Shown: positions 1 through 8,503, counted from the first letter of the stretch. The stretch: 64,000 nt of DNA from Jannaschia pagri (GCF_019655435.1 NZ_BPFH01000005.1:248001-312000), one strand, 5' to 3'. Notes: a model not told the origin generated them from the letters alone. Translations and numbers: made by a program.

Positions 1-96
1 GTCCAAACCCGCGTCCTCGACATCGACACAAGCCGAGACAGCCTCGCCGCCATCAATGCGCTCCCCGAAATCAGAGGCGCCGTCACACAGGGTTAA
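1..96 (+). CDS. C-terminal fragment of an unidentified protein
   Basis: An open frame enters from the left edge and stops at TAA 94-96, giving 31 residues that end in LPEIRGAVTQG. The pattern of a hydrophobic strand with DID, then an amphipathic helix (LAAINALPEIRGAV), loosely resembles the last strand and helix of an ACT domain such as the C-terminus of SerA-type phosphoglycerate dehydrogenase. That is only a shape resemblance and too short to name. The gene would be co-directional with the valine-degradation genes downstream but is separated from them by the repeat cluster at 146-228. Confidence 0.45.
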   Translation, partial: VQTRVLDIDTSRDSLAAINALPEIRGAVTQG

Positions 97-145
97 ACAC
101 CCCGTTTAACGCCCCCAAACAGGAGGACCCGCAAAAATCAAATGT

Positions 146-228
146 TGCAAAGGTCACTGTCCCGCAGTGCAAAGGTAACTGTCCCGCTACACGCAGTGCA
201 AAGGTAACTGTCCCGCTACACCGCTACA
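146..228. repeat. Cluster of short direct repeats, possible transposon end
   Basis: Three copies of the unit TGCAAAGGTMACTGTCCCGC begin at 146, 168 and 197. The last two are identical over 24 bp, extend to CTACA, and are spaced 29 bp apart; a partial CCGCTACA follows at 221-228. Read on the other strand the units begin TGTAGCGGGACAGT. Multiple short terminal repeats starting with TGT are a property of IS21-type and related transposon ends, so this may be the scar or edge of such an element. No transposase is visible in the window, so the assignment is inferred. Confidence 0.5.
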
Positions 229-321
229 TACATACAGCTACAACGACCGAATGGCTTTGACAGACACCTTCTCGGCAGGTTAATTGAACAGACGTTCAGT
301 TCTTTGGCTTGGGAGGGCCCC

Positions 322-1461
322 ATGGACTTCGCACTTTCGGAAGAAAGCCAGGCGATCTTTGACATGGCGCGGGATGTTGGCCTGTCCGAGATTGCGCCCC
401 ATGCGCGCGACTGGGAAGCCGCTGGAACCATTCCCAAGGAACTATGGCCGAAGCTCGCTACGCTTGGTTTTGGTGGGCTATATGTCTCGGAAGATCAGGG
501 TGGGTCCGGTCTGAGCCGCTTGGACGCCACGCTCGTATTCGAGGCGCTATCGATGGCCTGCCCCTCGGTCGCAGCCTTTTTGTCGATCCATAACATGTGC
601 GCTAAAATGATCGATGGGTTTGGCTCTGACGACCTGAAGGATCGGGTCCTACCTCGCGCGCTCACCTGCGAGACCTTCTTTAGCTATTGCTTGACGGAGC
701 CTGGCAGCGGGTCTGATGCGGCGGCGCTCAAGACGAAAGCCGTCAAAACCAATACCGACTACCGCCTCACCGGGACCAAGGCCTTCATTTCCGGCGGAGG
801 ATACTCCGATGCCTATATCGTCATGGCCAGAACAGGCGAAGCGGGCCCCCGGGGCGTCTCGGCCTTGATCGTCGAAGATGGGGCGGAGGGTCTGTCGTTT
901 GGCGGCCTCGAAGACAAGATGGGCTGGCGGTCGCAGCCCACGCGCCAAGTCCAGTTCGATGATTGCGCGACACCGCTGCACAACTTGTTGGGCGAAGAGG
1001 GACGCGGCTTTTCCTATGCCATGGCGGGGCTGAATGGTGGACGGCTCAACATCGCGGCCTGTTCACTGGGCGCGGCGCAGCAGGCCTTGGACCAAACGGT
1101 GGCATATGTGCGCGAACGGCGCGCTTTCGGACAGGCGCTTTCGGACTTTCAGAATACGCAGTTTCGTTTGGCGGAGATGGAGATCGAGCTGCAATCCGCC
1201 CGCATTTTCCTGCGGCAAGCGGCGTGGAAACTGGATCAGAGCACCCCAGACGCCACGAAGTTTTGCGCCATGGCCAAGAAGCTGGTGACCGAGGCGGGCT
1301 CTCGGGTGGTGGACGGCTGCCTGCAATTGCACGGCGGATATGGCTACCTTGGCGATTATGGGATCGAGAAGTTGAGCCGGGATCTGCGCGTCCATCAAAT
1401 CCTGGAAGGAACCAATGAAATCATGCGTTTGATTGTTGCGCGTCAAATGTTGGCGGCGTGA
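322..1461 (+). CDS. Acyl-CoA dehydrogenase, probable isobutyryl-CoA dehydrogenase
   Basis: A 379-residue FAD-dependent acyl-CoA dehydrogenase that should oxidise a short branched acyl-CoA to its 2-enoyl-CoA and pass electrons to ETF. The ATG at 322 is preferred over an in-frame TTG at 304 because GGGAGGG at 311-317 is well placed and the protein then starts in the family's usual way (MDFALSEES). The motif CLTEPGSGSD and the C-terminal HQILEGTNEIMR are present; Glu362 of EGT is the position of the catalytic base in short-chain ACADs. Substrate is inferred from the neighbours: a 3-hydroxyisobutyryl-CoA hydrolase and 3-hydroxyisobutyrate dehydrogenase follow, which makes valine catabolism the likely pathway. 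The usual partner mmsA is not in view; the repeat cluster lies just upstream. Confidence 0.88.
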   Translation: MDFALSEESQAIFDMARDVGLSEIAPHARDWEAAGTIPKELWPKLATLGFGGLYVSEDQGGSGLSRLDATLVFEALSMACPSVAAFLSIHNMCAKMIDGFGSDDLKDRVLPRALTCETFFSYCLTEPGSGSDAAALKTKAVKTNTDYRLTGTKAFISGGGYSDAYIVMARTGEAGPRGVSALIVEDGAEGLSFGGLEDKMGWRSQPTRQVQFDDCATPLHNLLGEEGRGFSYAMAGLNGGRLNIAACSLGAAQQALDQTVAYVRERRAFGQALSDFQNTQFRLAEMEIELQSARIFLRQAAWKLDQSTPDATKFCAMAKKLVTEAGSRVVDGCLQLHGGYGYLGDYGIEKLSRDLRVHQILEGTNEIMRLIVARQMLAA

Positions 1462-1469
1462 GCAGGTCC

Positions 1470-1494
1470 ATCGGATCGGCGAGGCCGATCCGAT
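1470..1494 (+). terminator. Hairpin after the acyl-CoA dehydrogenase
   Basis: Perfect inverted repeat, ATCGGATCGGC, GAG loop, GCCGATCCGAT (11-bp stem, 3-nt loop), starting 9 nt after the stop codon. No T run follows, so it may end transcription weakly or stabilise the 3' end. A second GC-rich hairpin (1496-1517) follows directly as part of the family repeat. Confidence 0.55.
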
Positions 1495-1495
1495 C

Positions 1496-1552
1496 CGCGG
1501 GGGACTTTGCCCCCCGCACCCCCCAGAGGTATTTTTGCCGAGAAGAAGAGGA
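1496..1552 (+). repeat. Rhodobacteraceae-type intergenic repeat, copy 1
   Basis: A G-run/C-run hairpin (GCGGGGGACTTTGCCCCCCGC without spacing, 1496-1517 region) is followed by a C run and GAGGTATTTTTGCCGAGAAG. A second copy lies inverted at 47154-47220 and shares the exact GAGGTATTTTTGCCGAGAAG core plus the G/C hairpin. The element is intergenic in both places, directly after a stop codon. From experience with Roseobacter genomes this is a widespread intergenic sequence; its role is unclear. Confidence 0.7.
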
Positions 1553-1937
1553 GGCCCGGGTTAGGACGCCCTCCAAGGAATTTCATCGCGCCGTACTTTC
1601 ATGCGATCTTTTAGAACGCCTCTGTATGGGAACGAGTGGGGTATGGCCGCGCCCGGCTTCGAAACGATGTGCAAAAAGGGATACGCGACAGACGAGGCCT
1701 CATGACCTGTTCTTATGCTGATAGCCTACTCATATGGTCGGGCCACATTTGCGGCCCTTACCCACCAAGGATCTGGAAGCCTGTGACGGAGCATATGTCA
1801 CTCGGTAGCAGGGAATTGGCTCTGCGGGGGAAGGTAGCCCCGGCGCGAGCCGCCATTGCGGAGCCTGTCTCTGGCACCCCATACACATCAAATCATTGCA
1901 TCTCAAACCTCAGATTTACCACCAGTTAGACCCCACC
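1553..1937. other. Gene-free stretch before the 3-hydroxyisobutyryl-CoA hydrolase
   Basis: No convincing reading frame, tRNA or terminator is visible. The sequence is noticeably less GC-rich than its surroundings, with short inverted repeats such as GGGCCACATTTGCGGCCC near 1740-1757. In a set of genes that would be expected to be tightly packed, a 385-bp low-GC spacer may be the remnant of an insertion. No ribosome-binding site as strong as usual precedes the ATG at 1938. Confidence 0.4.
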
Positions 1938-2978
1938 ATGACCGATATCCTCATCCGTACCGAAGGCCGCGCTGGGCGGATTACCCTGAACCGGCCCGAA
2001 GCCTTGAACGCGCTGACCTGGCAGATGTGCATAGACATTGAGGCCGCCCTCGATGCCTGGGCAGAAGATACCGCAGTTGACCTCATCCTCATCGACGGTG
2101 CGCCGGGCCGCGCTTTTTGTGCCGGGGGGGATATCGCCGAAATGCATGCCGCGGGGACACGCGGGGACTATGCCTATGGTCAGCGGTTTTGGCGCGACGA
2201 ATACCGAATGAATGCCAAGCTCTTTCGGTTTCCCAAGCCGGTGGTCACCTTCCTCCATGGGTTCACAATGGGCGGCGGCGTGGGCGTTGGGTGCCATGCC
2301 TCGCAGCGGATCGTGGACGACAGCAGCCGCGTGGCCCTGCCCGAATGTGCCATCGGCCTTGTGCCGGATGTGGGCGGTACGCTGATCCTCGCGCGCGCCC
2401 CCGGACGGCTGGGCGAATTCCTGGGGGCCACGGGCCATCGCATGGGGCCCGGAGATGCCATCTACGCGGGCTTTGCCGACCTCTACATCCCTGGCAACTG
2501 GGACGATCTGAAGTCCGAGCTCTGCGCCACGGGGGACGTGACCTTAGCGGACGCGGCGGGGATACGGCCGCCAGAGGCACCCTTGCGGGATTGGCAAGGC
2601 GAGATTGACCTCACTTGGGGCGGTGAGACGCTCGGCGATGTGGCCCGCGCCCTCGCGGACGCCACCGGTCCAGCCGCTGAGGCCGCCCGCAGCGCGATCG
2701 ACCGCAATGCGCCCCTGTCCATGGCCTGCGCGGTGGAGATGTTGCACCGTCTCGGGGACGATCCGACCATCGAACAGGCCCTCGGGATGGAATACCGGTT
2801 CACCCATCGCGCGCTGGAGCATAGCGATTTCGTCGAAGGCATCCGCGCACAAATCATCGACAAGGACCGCAGCCCCCGTTGGCGACATGGTTCAGCCATG
2901 GACGTGCCAGCGGTCGAGGTCTCGAGCATGTTACGCCCCCTGCCCCCAGGCACCCCACAACCGGAGCTTACACCATGA
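1938..2978 (+). CDS. 3-hydroxyisobutyryl-CoA hydrolase (enoyl-CoA hydratase/isomerase fold)
   Basis: A 346-residue crotonase-fold protein expected to hydrolyse 3-hydroxyisobutyryl-CoA to free 3-hydroxyisobutyrate in valine degradation. It has the CoA/oxyanion segment FCAGGDIAEM (60-69), the glycine-rich MGGGVGVG (111-118) and PECAIGLVPDVGG (135-147), where Glu136 and Asp144 match the catalytic positions of the hydrolase subfamily. The C-terminal IDKDRSPRW is also typical of the hydrolases and not of simple hydratases, as is the length of about 350 residues. The ATG at 1938 is chosen over an upstream in-frame start at 1896 because the family begins close to it. Its stop overlaps the mmsB start (ATGA), implying coupled translation. 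Confidence 0.87.
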   Translation: MTDILIRTEGRAGRITLNRPEALNALTWQMCIDIEAALDAWAEDTAVDLILIDGAPGRAFCAGGDIAEMHAAGTRGDYAYGQRFWRDEYRMNAKLFRFPKPVVTFLHGFTMGGGVGVGCHASQRIVDDSSRVALPECAIGLVPDVGGTLILARAPGRLGEFLGATGHRMGPGDAIYAGFADLYIPGNWDDLKSELCATGDVTLADAAGIRPPEAPLRDWQGEIDLTWGGETLGDVARALADATGPAAEAARSAIDRNAPLSMACAVEMLHRLGDDPTIEQALGMEYRFTHRALEHSDFVEGIRAQIIDKDRSPRWRHGSAMDVPAVEVSSMLRPLPPGTPQPELTP

Positions 2979-3838
2979 ACATTGCCTTTATCGGTCTCGG
3001 CAACATGGGGGCGCCCATGGCCCGCAACCTTGTAGCGGCGGGTCATACCGTCACCGGCTACGACACCGCGGCGACGCCTGAGGGACTGACCCTGGCCGAA
3101 ACGGCCGCCGGAGCCGCTCGGGACGCTGAGGTTGTGATAACCATGCTGCCCAATGGCGCGATCCTGCGCAGGGTTGCAGCGGACGTCATTCCCGCCATGG
3201 CACCCGGCGCCGCGCTGCTCGATTGCTCCACGGTTGATGTGGACAGCGCCCGGGCCGTGGCCGAACAGGCCGATGCCGCGGGCCTCTTGGCGCTGGACGC
3301 GCCTGTCTCGGGCGGGATAGGAGGCGCTGAAGCCGGGACACTGACCTTCATGGTCGGCGGCAGCGACGCTGCGCTGAAGAAGGCCCAGCCGCTGCTCGAC
3401 ATCATGGGGGGGCGCACGGTCCACTGCGGGCCTTCGGGCAACGGTCAGGCGGCGAAGATTTGCAACAACATGATCCTGGGCGCGACCATGGCAGTGACCT
3501 GTGAGGCCTTTGCGCTGGCCGACAAATTGGGGCTGGATCGTCAGGCCATGTATGATGTGGCCTCGACCTCGTCTGGCCAATCCTGGAGCCTGACGACCTA
3601 TTGTCCGGCACCGGGCGTCGGCCCGACGTCACCGTCGGACAACGGCTACCAACCGGGATTCGCGGCGGAGCTTATGGCAAAGGATCTCGGCCTGGCGCAG
3701 CAAGCGGCCCGTGCGGTGGGGGCCGTGACGCCGATGGGGGATGCCGCCTTGTCCGAGTACACAACCTTCGTGGACGCGGAAGACGGGCGCGGGCGGGACT
3801 TCTCGGCCTTGCTTCCTCGGCTGTCCGATAAGTCCTAG
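2975..3838 (+). CDS. mmsB: 3-hydroxyisobutyrate dehydrogenase
   Basis: A 287-residue beta-hydroxyacid dehydrogenase that oxidises 3-hydroxyisobutyrate to methylmalonate semialdehyde with NAD+. The N-terminal Rossmann signature is IGLGNMGAPMA (6-16). The substrate-binding DAPVSGG lies at 108-114, and GNGQAAKICNNM holds the catalytic Lys161. The ATG overlaps the stop of the preceding hydrolase by four bases, so the two steps of the valine pathway are translationally linked. Length and both domains are complete. Confidence 0.92.
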   Translation: MNIAFIGLGNMGAPMARNLVAAGHTVTGYDTAATPEGLTLAETAAGAARDAEVVITMLPNGAILRRVAADVIPAMAPGAALLDCSTVDVDSARAVAEQADAAGLLALDAPVSGGIGGAEAGTLTFMVGGSDAALKKAQPLLDIMGGRTVHCGPSGNGQAAKICNNMILGATMAVTCEAFALADKLGLDRQAMYDVASTSSGQSWSLTTYCPAPGVGPTSPSDNGYQPGFAAELMAKDLGLAQQAARAVGAVTPMGDAALSEYTTFVDAEDGRGRDFSALLPRLSDKS

Positions 3839-3845
3839 AGGTGAC

Positions 3846-3868
3846 TGCCCTGGCCACGTGCCAGGGCA
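3846..3868 (+). terminator. Hairpin after mmsB
   Basis: Inverted repeat TGCCCTGGC, CACGT loop, GCCAGGGCA, 8 nt after the mmsB stop. There is no clear T tract, so this is a terminator-like structure that closes the valine gene set. Confidence 0.55.
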
Positions 3869-3961
3869 TGACTGTCGGCGCTAAGGACGACAGGTTTCAT
3901 GTCCGTCCAGGTGACCCTCGCGAGGATGGCGAGCCACTGTAGCACAGGACGAAGAGGAAAG

Positions 3962-4038
3962 TGGCGCGGTTGACGGGGCTCGAACCCGCGACCCCCGGCG
4001 TGACAGGCCGGTACTCTAACCAACTGAGCTACAACCGC
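3962..4038 (-). tRNA. tRNA-Asp (GTC), copy 1
   Basis: On the minus strand the sequence folds as a full cloverleaf: acceptor GCGGTTG with CAACCGC, D arm GCTCAGTTGGTTAGAG, anticodon stem CCGGC/GCCGG around CTGTCAC (anticodon GTC), T loop TTCGAGC, discriminator G and an encoded CCA. It is 77 nt long. An identical copy lies at 4512-4588. Confidence 0.96.
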
Positions 4039-4045
4039 GCGTGAG

Positions 4046-4502
4046 GGGCGGGATAGCCCCAGCGTCCGGGGGCGTCAATGGCCTTTTGCACGCAAGAACG
4101 CACCAATCGCATTTGGAGCATCGCGCCACCTTGGCCATGGGCATGGGCGCGATCATGGCGCGTCAATCGCCAGAGTGTTTGTGGGATATGGTGTGCTTGT
4201 TGGTTCGGCGACGGCTCCAGCTTTCCATGTCCGCCCCGTTCTACCCCGTGCCAGAGGGAAACGAGGGTCGCGGTCTTTGCATAGGGTCAAAAGCAAGCGT
4301 CCCGAGACTGTCAGCAGGTCCTGGGCTATCTCTCATCTGGAAACCAACAGGCCACAGTTCTAAGCCATCGCGTCGACTCCACACGAGAACGGTAGCCCGT
4401 TTTATGTAAGCGATTCTTAATACTTGCAGACGTGAAATCAACGAACAGGCAATTAACCGACCAACATCAGCCTGATATGCCGAAGGAACTCAAATCATCG
4501 AG
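4046..4502. other. Spacer between the two tRNA-Asp genes
   Basis: No supported gene. The longest open frame has no ribosome-binding site and no recognisable content. The stretch separates two identical 93-bp blocks (3953-4045 and 4503-4595) that each contain a tRNA-Asp. Confidence 0.5.
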
Positions 4503-4511
4503 AGAGGAAAG

Positions 4512-4588
4512 TGGCGCGGTTGACGGGGCTCGAACCCGCGACCCCCGGCGTGACAGGCCGGTACTCTAACCAACTGAGCTACAACCGC
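4512..4588 (-). tRNA. tRNA-Asp (GTC), copy 2
   Basis: Identical in sequence to the tRNA-Asp at 3962-4038, including the encoded CCA and short flanks on both sides (shared block 4503-4595). It is the first of the two on the minus strand. The lack of divergence between the copies points to a recent duplication or continuing gene conversion. Confidence 0.96.
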
Positions 4589-4595
4589 GCGTGAG

Positions 4596-4922
4596 ACGGT
4601 CTCTAGAAGCCTGCGAAAGTGGCGTCAACAGGCACTGGCAAGAATTGTTACGACGTTAGGCGATCTGTTTGCCTTAGCACCAAAACAAGCGCCCTACGAG
4701 GTGAGCAGGGTGGACATCACGCGTAATGGGACGCGGGCCCCATCGCCCGGAAGCCCGCCGACACGGGGCGGCGCGCTTCACGCGAAACAACACTGCCGCT
4801 CGCTCGGATCGCGTTGCGCGTGCACGACGCGACCCGCTCTGCACCGGACGTGGGACATGAGGCCCGGCGCACAGACGCCGCGCCCCTGCACCAGCCGCCC
4901 GTAAGCAAGGAAGCAAACGCCG
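4596..4922. other. Gene-free stretch between tRNA-Asp and the pirin gene
   Basis: About 330 bp with no supported gene on either strand. It should contain the promoter of the minus-strand tRNA-Asp genes, but no clear -35/-10 pair could be identified by eye. The 3' end of the pirin transcript also falls here. Confidence 0.4.
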
Positions 4923-5861
4923 CTATCGCACCGGCAAGGGGATATGCTCCCCATCATCACCGGGCGGCAGTTGGAAGCGGCCATGGGCCCAATCACCGGC
5001 CCGCCACGCCTCCTTCGCCGCGTCGATCTTATCCCGAGAGGACGCCACGAAGTTCCACCAGATGTGTCGCGGACCGTTCAGCGTATCACCGCCCAACAAC
5101 ATCAGCCGCGCGCCCGTTGCGCCAGCCTTGAGCGACAAACGATCCCCTGGGCGGAACACCATCATCTGCCCGGCGGTAAAGTCCTGTCCCGAGACAGTGA
5201 CCGACCCGTCCAGCACGTAAACGCCTCGATCCTCATGATCGTCCGGCAGAGGAATCGCCGCGTCCGCTTGCAAGATGGCATCCGCATAAAACATGCGACT
5301 GGCCGTCTCCACAGGCGCCCGTTCCCCCCAGCCGTCGCCCAGCACAAGGCGCAGAGTCTTGCCTTCGCCCTCCAACACGGGGAGGTCAGCCTTTGGGGCA
5401 TGGACGAAATCAGCCGGATCGTCTTCACGGTCTTCCGGCAGGGCAACCCAAGTCTGAATTCCGAACAGGGATTTCTTTTCGTCCCGATAGCTGCCGTCCA
5501 TCCTTTCGGAATGGGTGATGCCCTGGCCTGCAACCATCCAGTTCACGGCCCCAGGCTCAATCCATTGGTCGGTGCCCAGACTATCGCGGTGGTGGATCTT
5601 GCCCTGCAACAGATAGGTGACCGTCGCGAGGCCGATATGGGGGTGGGGGCGCACGTCGATGCCCTGCCCTGTCAGAAACTCCGCCGGTCCCATCTGATCG
5701 AAAAAGATGAACGGGCCGACCATCTGCCGCTTGGGCGCAGGCAGCGCGCGGCGGACCTCGAAACCGCCCAAATCACGGGCGCGCGGCACGATCACGGTGT
5801 CGATGGCATCGACCTCGTCACCGATGGGACAATGGGGGTCGAGTGCAGGGTTCCAGCTCAT
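4923..5861 (-). CDS. Pirin family protein
   Basis: A 312-residue bicupin of the pirin family. The N-terminal cupin carries RPHPHIGL with His73 and His75, and ITHSER with His117 and Glu119, the four ligands that bind the metal in pirins. Members act as quercetinase-like dioxygenases or redox-sensing cofactors; the physiological substrate here cannot be read from the sequence. A strong AGGAGG lies just before the ATG at 5861. The gene is divergent from the SDR gene at 6020 across a 158-bp shared promoter region. Confidence 0.88.
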   Translation of the reverse strand: MSWNPALDPHCPIGDEVDAIDTVIVPRARDLGGFEVRRALPAPKRQMVGPFIFFDQMGPAEFLTGQGIDVRPHPHIGLATVTYLLQGKIHHRDSLGTDQWIEPGAVNWMVAGQGITHSERMDGSYRDEKKSLFGIQTWVALPEDREDDPADFVHAPKADLPVLEGEGKTLRLVLGDGWGERAPVETASRMFYADAILQADAAIPLPDDHEDRGVYVLDGSVTVSGQDFTAGQMMVFRPGDRLSLKAGATGARLMLLGGDTLNGPRHIWWNFVASSRDKIDAAKEAWRAGDWAHGRFQLPPGDDGEHIPLPVR

Positions 5862-6019
5862 GACATCCTCCTGGGCTTAGCCTGCCATCAAGATAGGCGG
5901 AACGACCCCTTATGCCATTCCCGCCCGACGCACCGTATCGGTGCGCCACTGTAGAGATGGCCTTGCACGGTGGGGCATCTTCGGCCCTATAGGTTCCTAA
6001 GGTGGTGGGGGGCACATAG

Positions 6020-6757
6020 ATGACGAAGACGGCACTGGTGACGGGCGCGGCCCGTGGCATTGGCCTCGCGACGACACGGCTGTTCCTGGACCAAGGGCTG
6101 CATGTCGTCATGATCGACAACGATGGGGAGGCGCTGTCCACGACAGCATCCGGTTTGACGAACGTCACAGCGGTGGAGTGCGACGTCTCCGACGCCCAGG
6201 CGGTGGCCGATGTGGCGCGCGGCTGTGACCGGCTCGATGCCTTGGTCAACAATGCGGGCTTAGCCGACTTCGGCCCCATAGAAGAGACCGGCTTCGACCG
6301 CTGGAAGGCTGTGATGGCCACCAATTTGGACGGCCCCTTCCTCATGACGCAGGCACTCACACCGGCGCTGCGCGCGGCGCGGGGGGCTGTGGTCAACATC
6401 GCGTCCATAAGTGCACTCAGGGCCTCAACCTTGCGGGTCGCCTATGGCACCTCCAAGGCCGGTGTCGCCCACCTGACGCAGCAGCAGGCGGTAGAACTTG
6501 GCGAATACGGGATCCGCGTGAACTGCGTCTGTCCCGGTCCGGTGCGCACCAAGCTTGCCATGGCGGTCCATACCCAGGACATCATCGACGCCTACCACGA
6601 CGCCATACCCCTCAACCGATACGGCCAGGAGGCGGAGATCGCGGAGGCTATTGTCTGGCTCTGCTCTGACAAGGCCAGCTTCGTGACCGGACAACGGCTT
6701 GCGGTCGACGGTGGGTTTGAGGCAACGGGCATTGGCCTGCCAGCACTAAGGACATAA
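6020..6757 (+). CDS. Short-chain dehydrogenase/reductase
   Basis: A 245-residue classical SDR. It has the cofactor motif TGAARGIG (8-15), NNAG (77-80), and the catalytic Tyr142 and Lys146 in YGTSK. Asp32 and Asp34 after the second strand (MIDND) suggest NAD(H) rather than NADP(H). The C-terminal half carries the usual VTGQ and DGG sequences. Substrate is unknown. Only 3 bases separate its stop from the FkbM-type methyltransferase that follows, so the two are almost certainly co-transcribed. Confidence 0.87.
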   Translation: MTKTALVTGAARGIGLATTRLFLDQGLHVVMIDNDGEALSTTASGLTNVTAVECDVSDAQAVADVARGCDRLDALVNNAGLADFGPIEETGFDRWKAVMATNLDGPFLMTQALTPALRAARGAVVNIASISALRASTLRVAYGTSKAGVAHLTQQQAVELGEYGIRVNCVCPGPVRTKLAMAVHTQDIIDAYHDAIPLNRYGQEAEIAEAIVWLCSDKASFVTGQRLAVDGGFEATGIGLPALRT

Positions 6758-6760
6758 GCG

Positions 6761-7450
6761 ATGCGCTTGCACAGACACCACCTACTGAGGCTGCAAAGCC
6801 TACGCGGCATGACCATCGTGCATGTGGGGGCTCACGAAGGCCAGGAGGCGGCGACATATCAGGCCTTTGGCGCCGGTCACGTCGTTTTTGTGGAGGCCGA
6901 CCCAGACCGCCTGCCGCGCCTGAAAGCCCACGTGGATAAGGTCGCGACCGGAGATAGGCCAAAGCTGACGGAGCTTCTGAGGCTGCCTCGGACGAAATTC
7001 ACTGTCCTTGGAGCCTTGGTCGGTGACACCGATGGCGCGCAGGTGCCCTTCTATCGCTTTAGCAACGAAGGCGCCTCCAGCTCGATCTTTCGCAAGGCAC
7101 AGTTGGAGGAAGACCGCTTTCCAACGGTAAGCGAAACGGGTGAGACGCTGTCCCTGCCCATGCAACGGCTAGATACTCTTTTGAAGACGGCGGGTATCGC
7201 GCCCGAAACCGTCGACTGCCTGACGCTGGATGTTCAAGGCGCGGAACTGTTGTGCCTGCGTGGGGCGCCCGAAACACTGAGATCGGCGAAGGTCCTGGAA
7301 GTGGAAGTGGCCAATTCCGGCTGGTACGCGGGCGGTGTCCTGGTGGAAGAGTTGGAGCCGTGGTTGCAAGAGCGCGGCTTTAGTCGGACCACAATGCTGC
7401 GCAAGAAATGGGTCTTTCAGGATGTCATTTTCCGACGCAGCAAGGGATGA
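6761..7450 (+). CDS. FkbM family methyltransferase
   Basis: A 229-residue SAM-dependent methyltransferase of the FkbM family. The SAM-binding start is VHVGAHEGQEA, followed by FVEADPDRL at the end of strand 2. The central LTLDVQGAELLCLRGA is the strongest family signature. Members O-methylate sugars or lipids. The gene follows the SDR gene by 3 bp, which may mean a shared small-molecule or glycan modification pathway; the target cannot be inferred. It ends about 100 bp before a tRNA-Val on the opposite strand. Confidence 0.85.
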   Translation: MRLHRHHLLRLQSLRGMTIVHVGAHEGQEAATYQAFGAGHVVFVEADPDRLPRLKAHVDKVATGDRPKLTELLRLPRTKFTVLGALVGDTDGAQVPFYRFSNEGASSSIFRKAQLEEDRFPTVSETGETLSLPMQRLDTLLKTAGIAPETVDCLTLDVQGAELLCLRGAPETLRSAKVLEVEVANSGWYAGGVLVEELEPWLQERGFSRTTMLRKKWVFQDVIFRRSKG

Positions 7451-7555
7451 CCGGGGACCGGACGTAAGAAGCCATTTGCCCTGACGGCGCGGACATGCGT
7501 CCTGTTTAACGATCTCTGGCCGACATCCCGACCCCACGCCATCTGGCACGGTCTA

Positions 7556-7631
7556 TGGTGGGTGGTGAGGGGCTCGAACCCCCGACCCTCTCGGTGTAAA
7601 CGAGATGCTCTACCAACTGAGCTAACCACCC
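7556..7631 (-). tRNA. tRNA-Val (TAC)
   Basis: Minus-strand cloverleaf of 76 nt: acceptor GGGTGGT with ACCACCC, anticodon stem TCTCG/CGAGA around TTTACAC (anticodon TAC), T loop TTCGAGC, discriminator A and encoded CCA. Confidence 0.96.
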
Positions 7632-7696
7632 GCTGGGCGCGGCTTACCCCAGCCCTCCGACGGCTGCAATATGCGTCGAGGCGCTGTCTTGCGGTC

Positions 7697-8452
7697 TTAG
7701 CCCAAATTGGGTGCGCGGTCGGTCCGGATCAGGCCGTATCCCAACCCGTTCAACGCCGCTGTCGTCCGATCCGCCGCATCCAACTTTTCAAACAACCGAC
7801 GCACCAGCGTATCGACGGTGTGGCGCGATACGCCGACGATCTCTGCGATGACGCCATTGGACTTGCCCCGCGCAATCCAATTGAGGACCTCTCTCTCGCG
7901 TGGGGACAAATCCCGCTCCAGGGCCATGCGTTCTTCGGTCAATTCGCAATAGCGCAGGTGCGCGATCTGGGCGGCGGCCTTTAACTCGAAAATTTCAGCT
8001 GAATTTGGTGGGTCCGCCCGGTTTCCCAAGCCCATCCCCACATAAGCGTTGCGCATATTTGGCCCATAGACCTGCATGGCCAAACCATTTCCCAGATTTG
8101 CCGTCTCCAACTCCCGCAGAAATGACCTCTCACTAGCCGTTAGCTCGGTCAGAAACGGGACCTCGCGCCACAGGAACGGCTGCGTCCGCCGGACGGACAA
8201 GGCCGTGATGGGATCGATATCCATCAGATGGTTAGACAGATAATGCTCCACCCAATCCTTTGGAAAGCCGTAGGTCAAAACCGCGCTTTCGGAGTCGAGT
8301 TGCGCGTTTGTCTTCACATGGTAGCTGAGCTGGCAAATCCCGCGCGGTTTTAAGAAATCGATGCAGATATGCCAAAGCTCACCGGTGGACCCGGCCGAGG
8401 CCACCTGCTGGTAAAACGTTGTTAATGACAGATCGGGCAAGACGAATACCAA
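7697..8452 (-). CDS. LuxR-type regulator with autoinducer-binding domain
   Basis: A 251-residue regulator. Residues from about 15 to 165 form an autoinducer-binding domain: WVEHYL, DIDP and FLWRE hold the Trp, Tyr, Asp-Pro and Trp positions that contact acyl-homoserine lactones in TraR/LuxR. Residues from about 183 are the LuxR/FixJ DNA-binding domain (LSPREREVLNWIARGKSNGV then VSRHTVDTLVRRLFEKL). No luxI-type synthase is in the window, so it looks like a solo receptor. No ATG is available near the N-terminus; a TTG at 8452 (or the next TTG four codons later) is the likely start, and the ribosome-binding site is weak, which suggests low expression. Confidence 0.85.
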   Translation of the reverse strand: MVFVLPDLSLTTFYQQVASAGSTGELWHICIDFLKPRGICQLSYHVKTNAQLDSESAVLTYGFPKDWVEHYLSNHLMDIDPITALSVRRTQPFLWREVPFLTELTASERSFLRELETANLGNGLAMQVYGPNMRNAYVGMGLGNRADPPNSAEIFELKAAAQIAHLRYCELTEERMALERDLSPREREVLNWIARGKSNGVIAEIVGVSRHTVDTLVRRLFEKLDAADRTTAALNGLGYGLIRTDRAPNLG

Positions 8453-8503
8453 TCAGTGCAACAAGACTTAGCTTTAACCGTACCACGGTTTGCGCCGAGT
8501 CTT

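Noticed and set aside
146-228. CRISPR array.
   Set aside because: Only three units, spacers of 0 to 5 bp and no cas genes.
4041-4409. Plus-strand frame of 122 residues between the tRNA-Asp genes.
   Set aside because: No ribosome-binding site, unusual composition and no recognised domain; treated as spacer.
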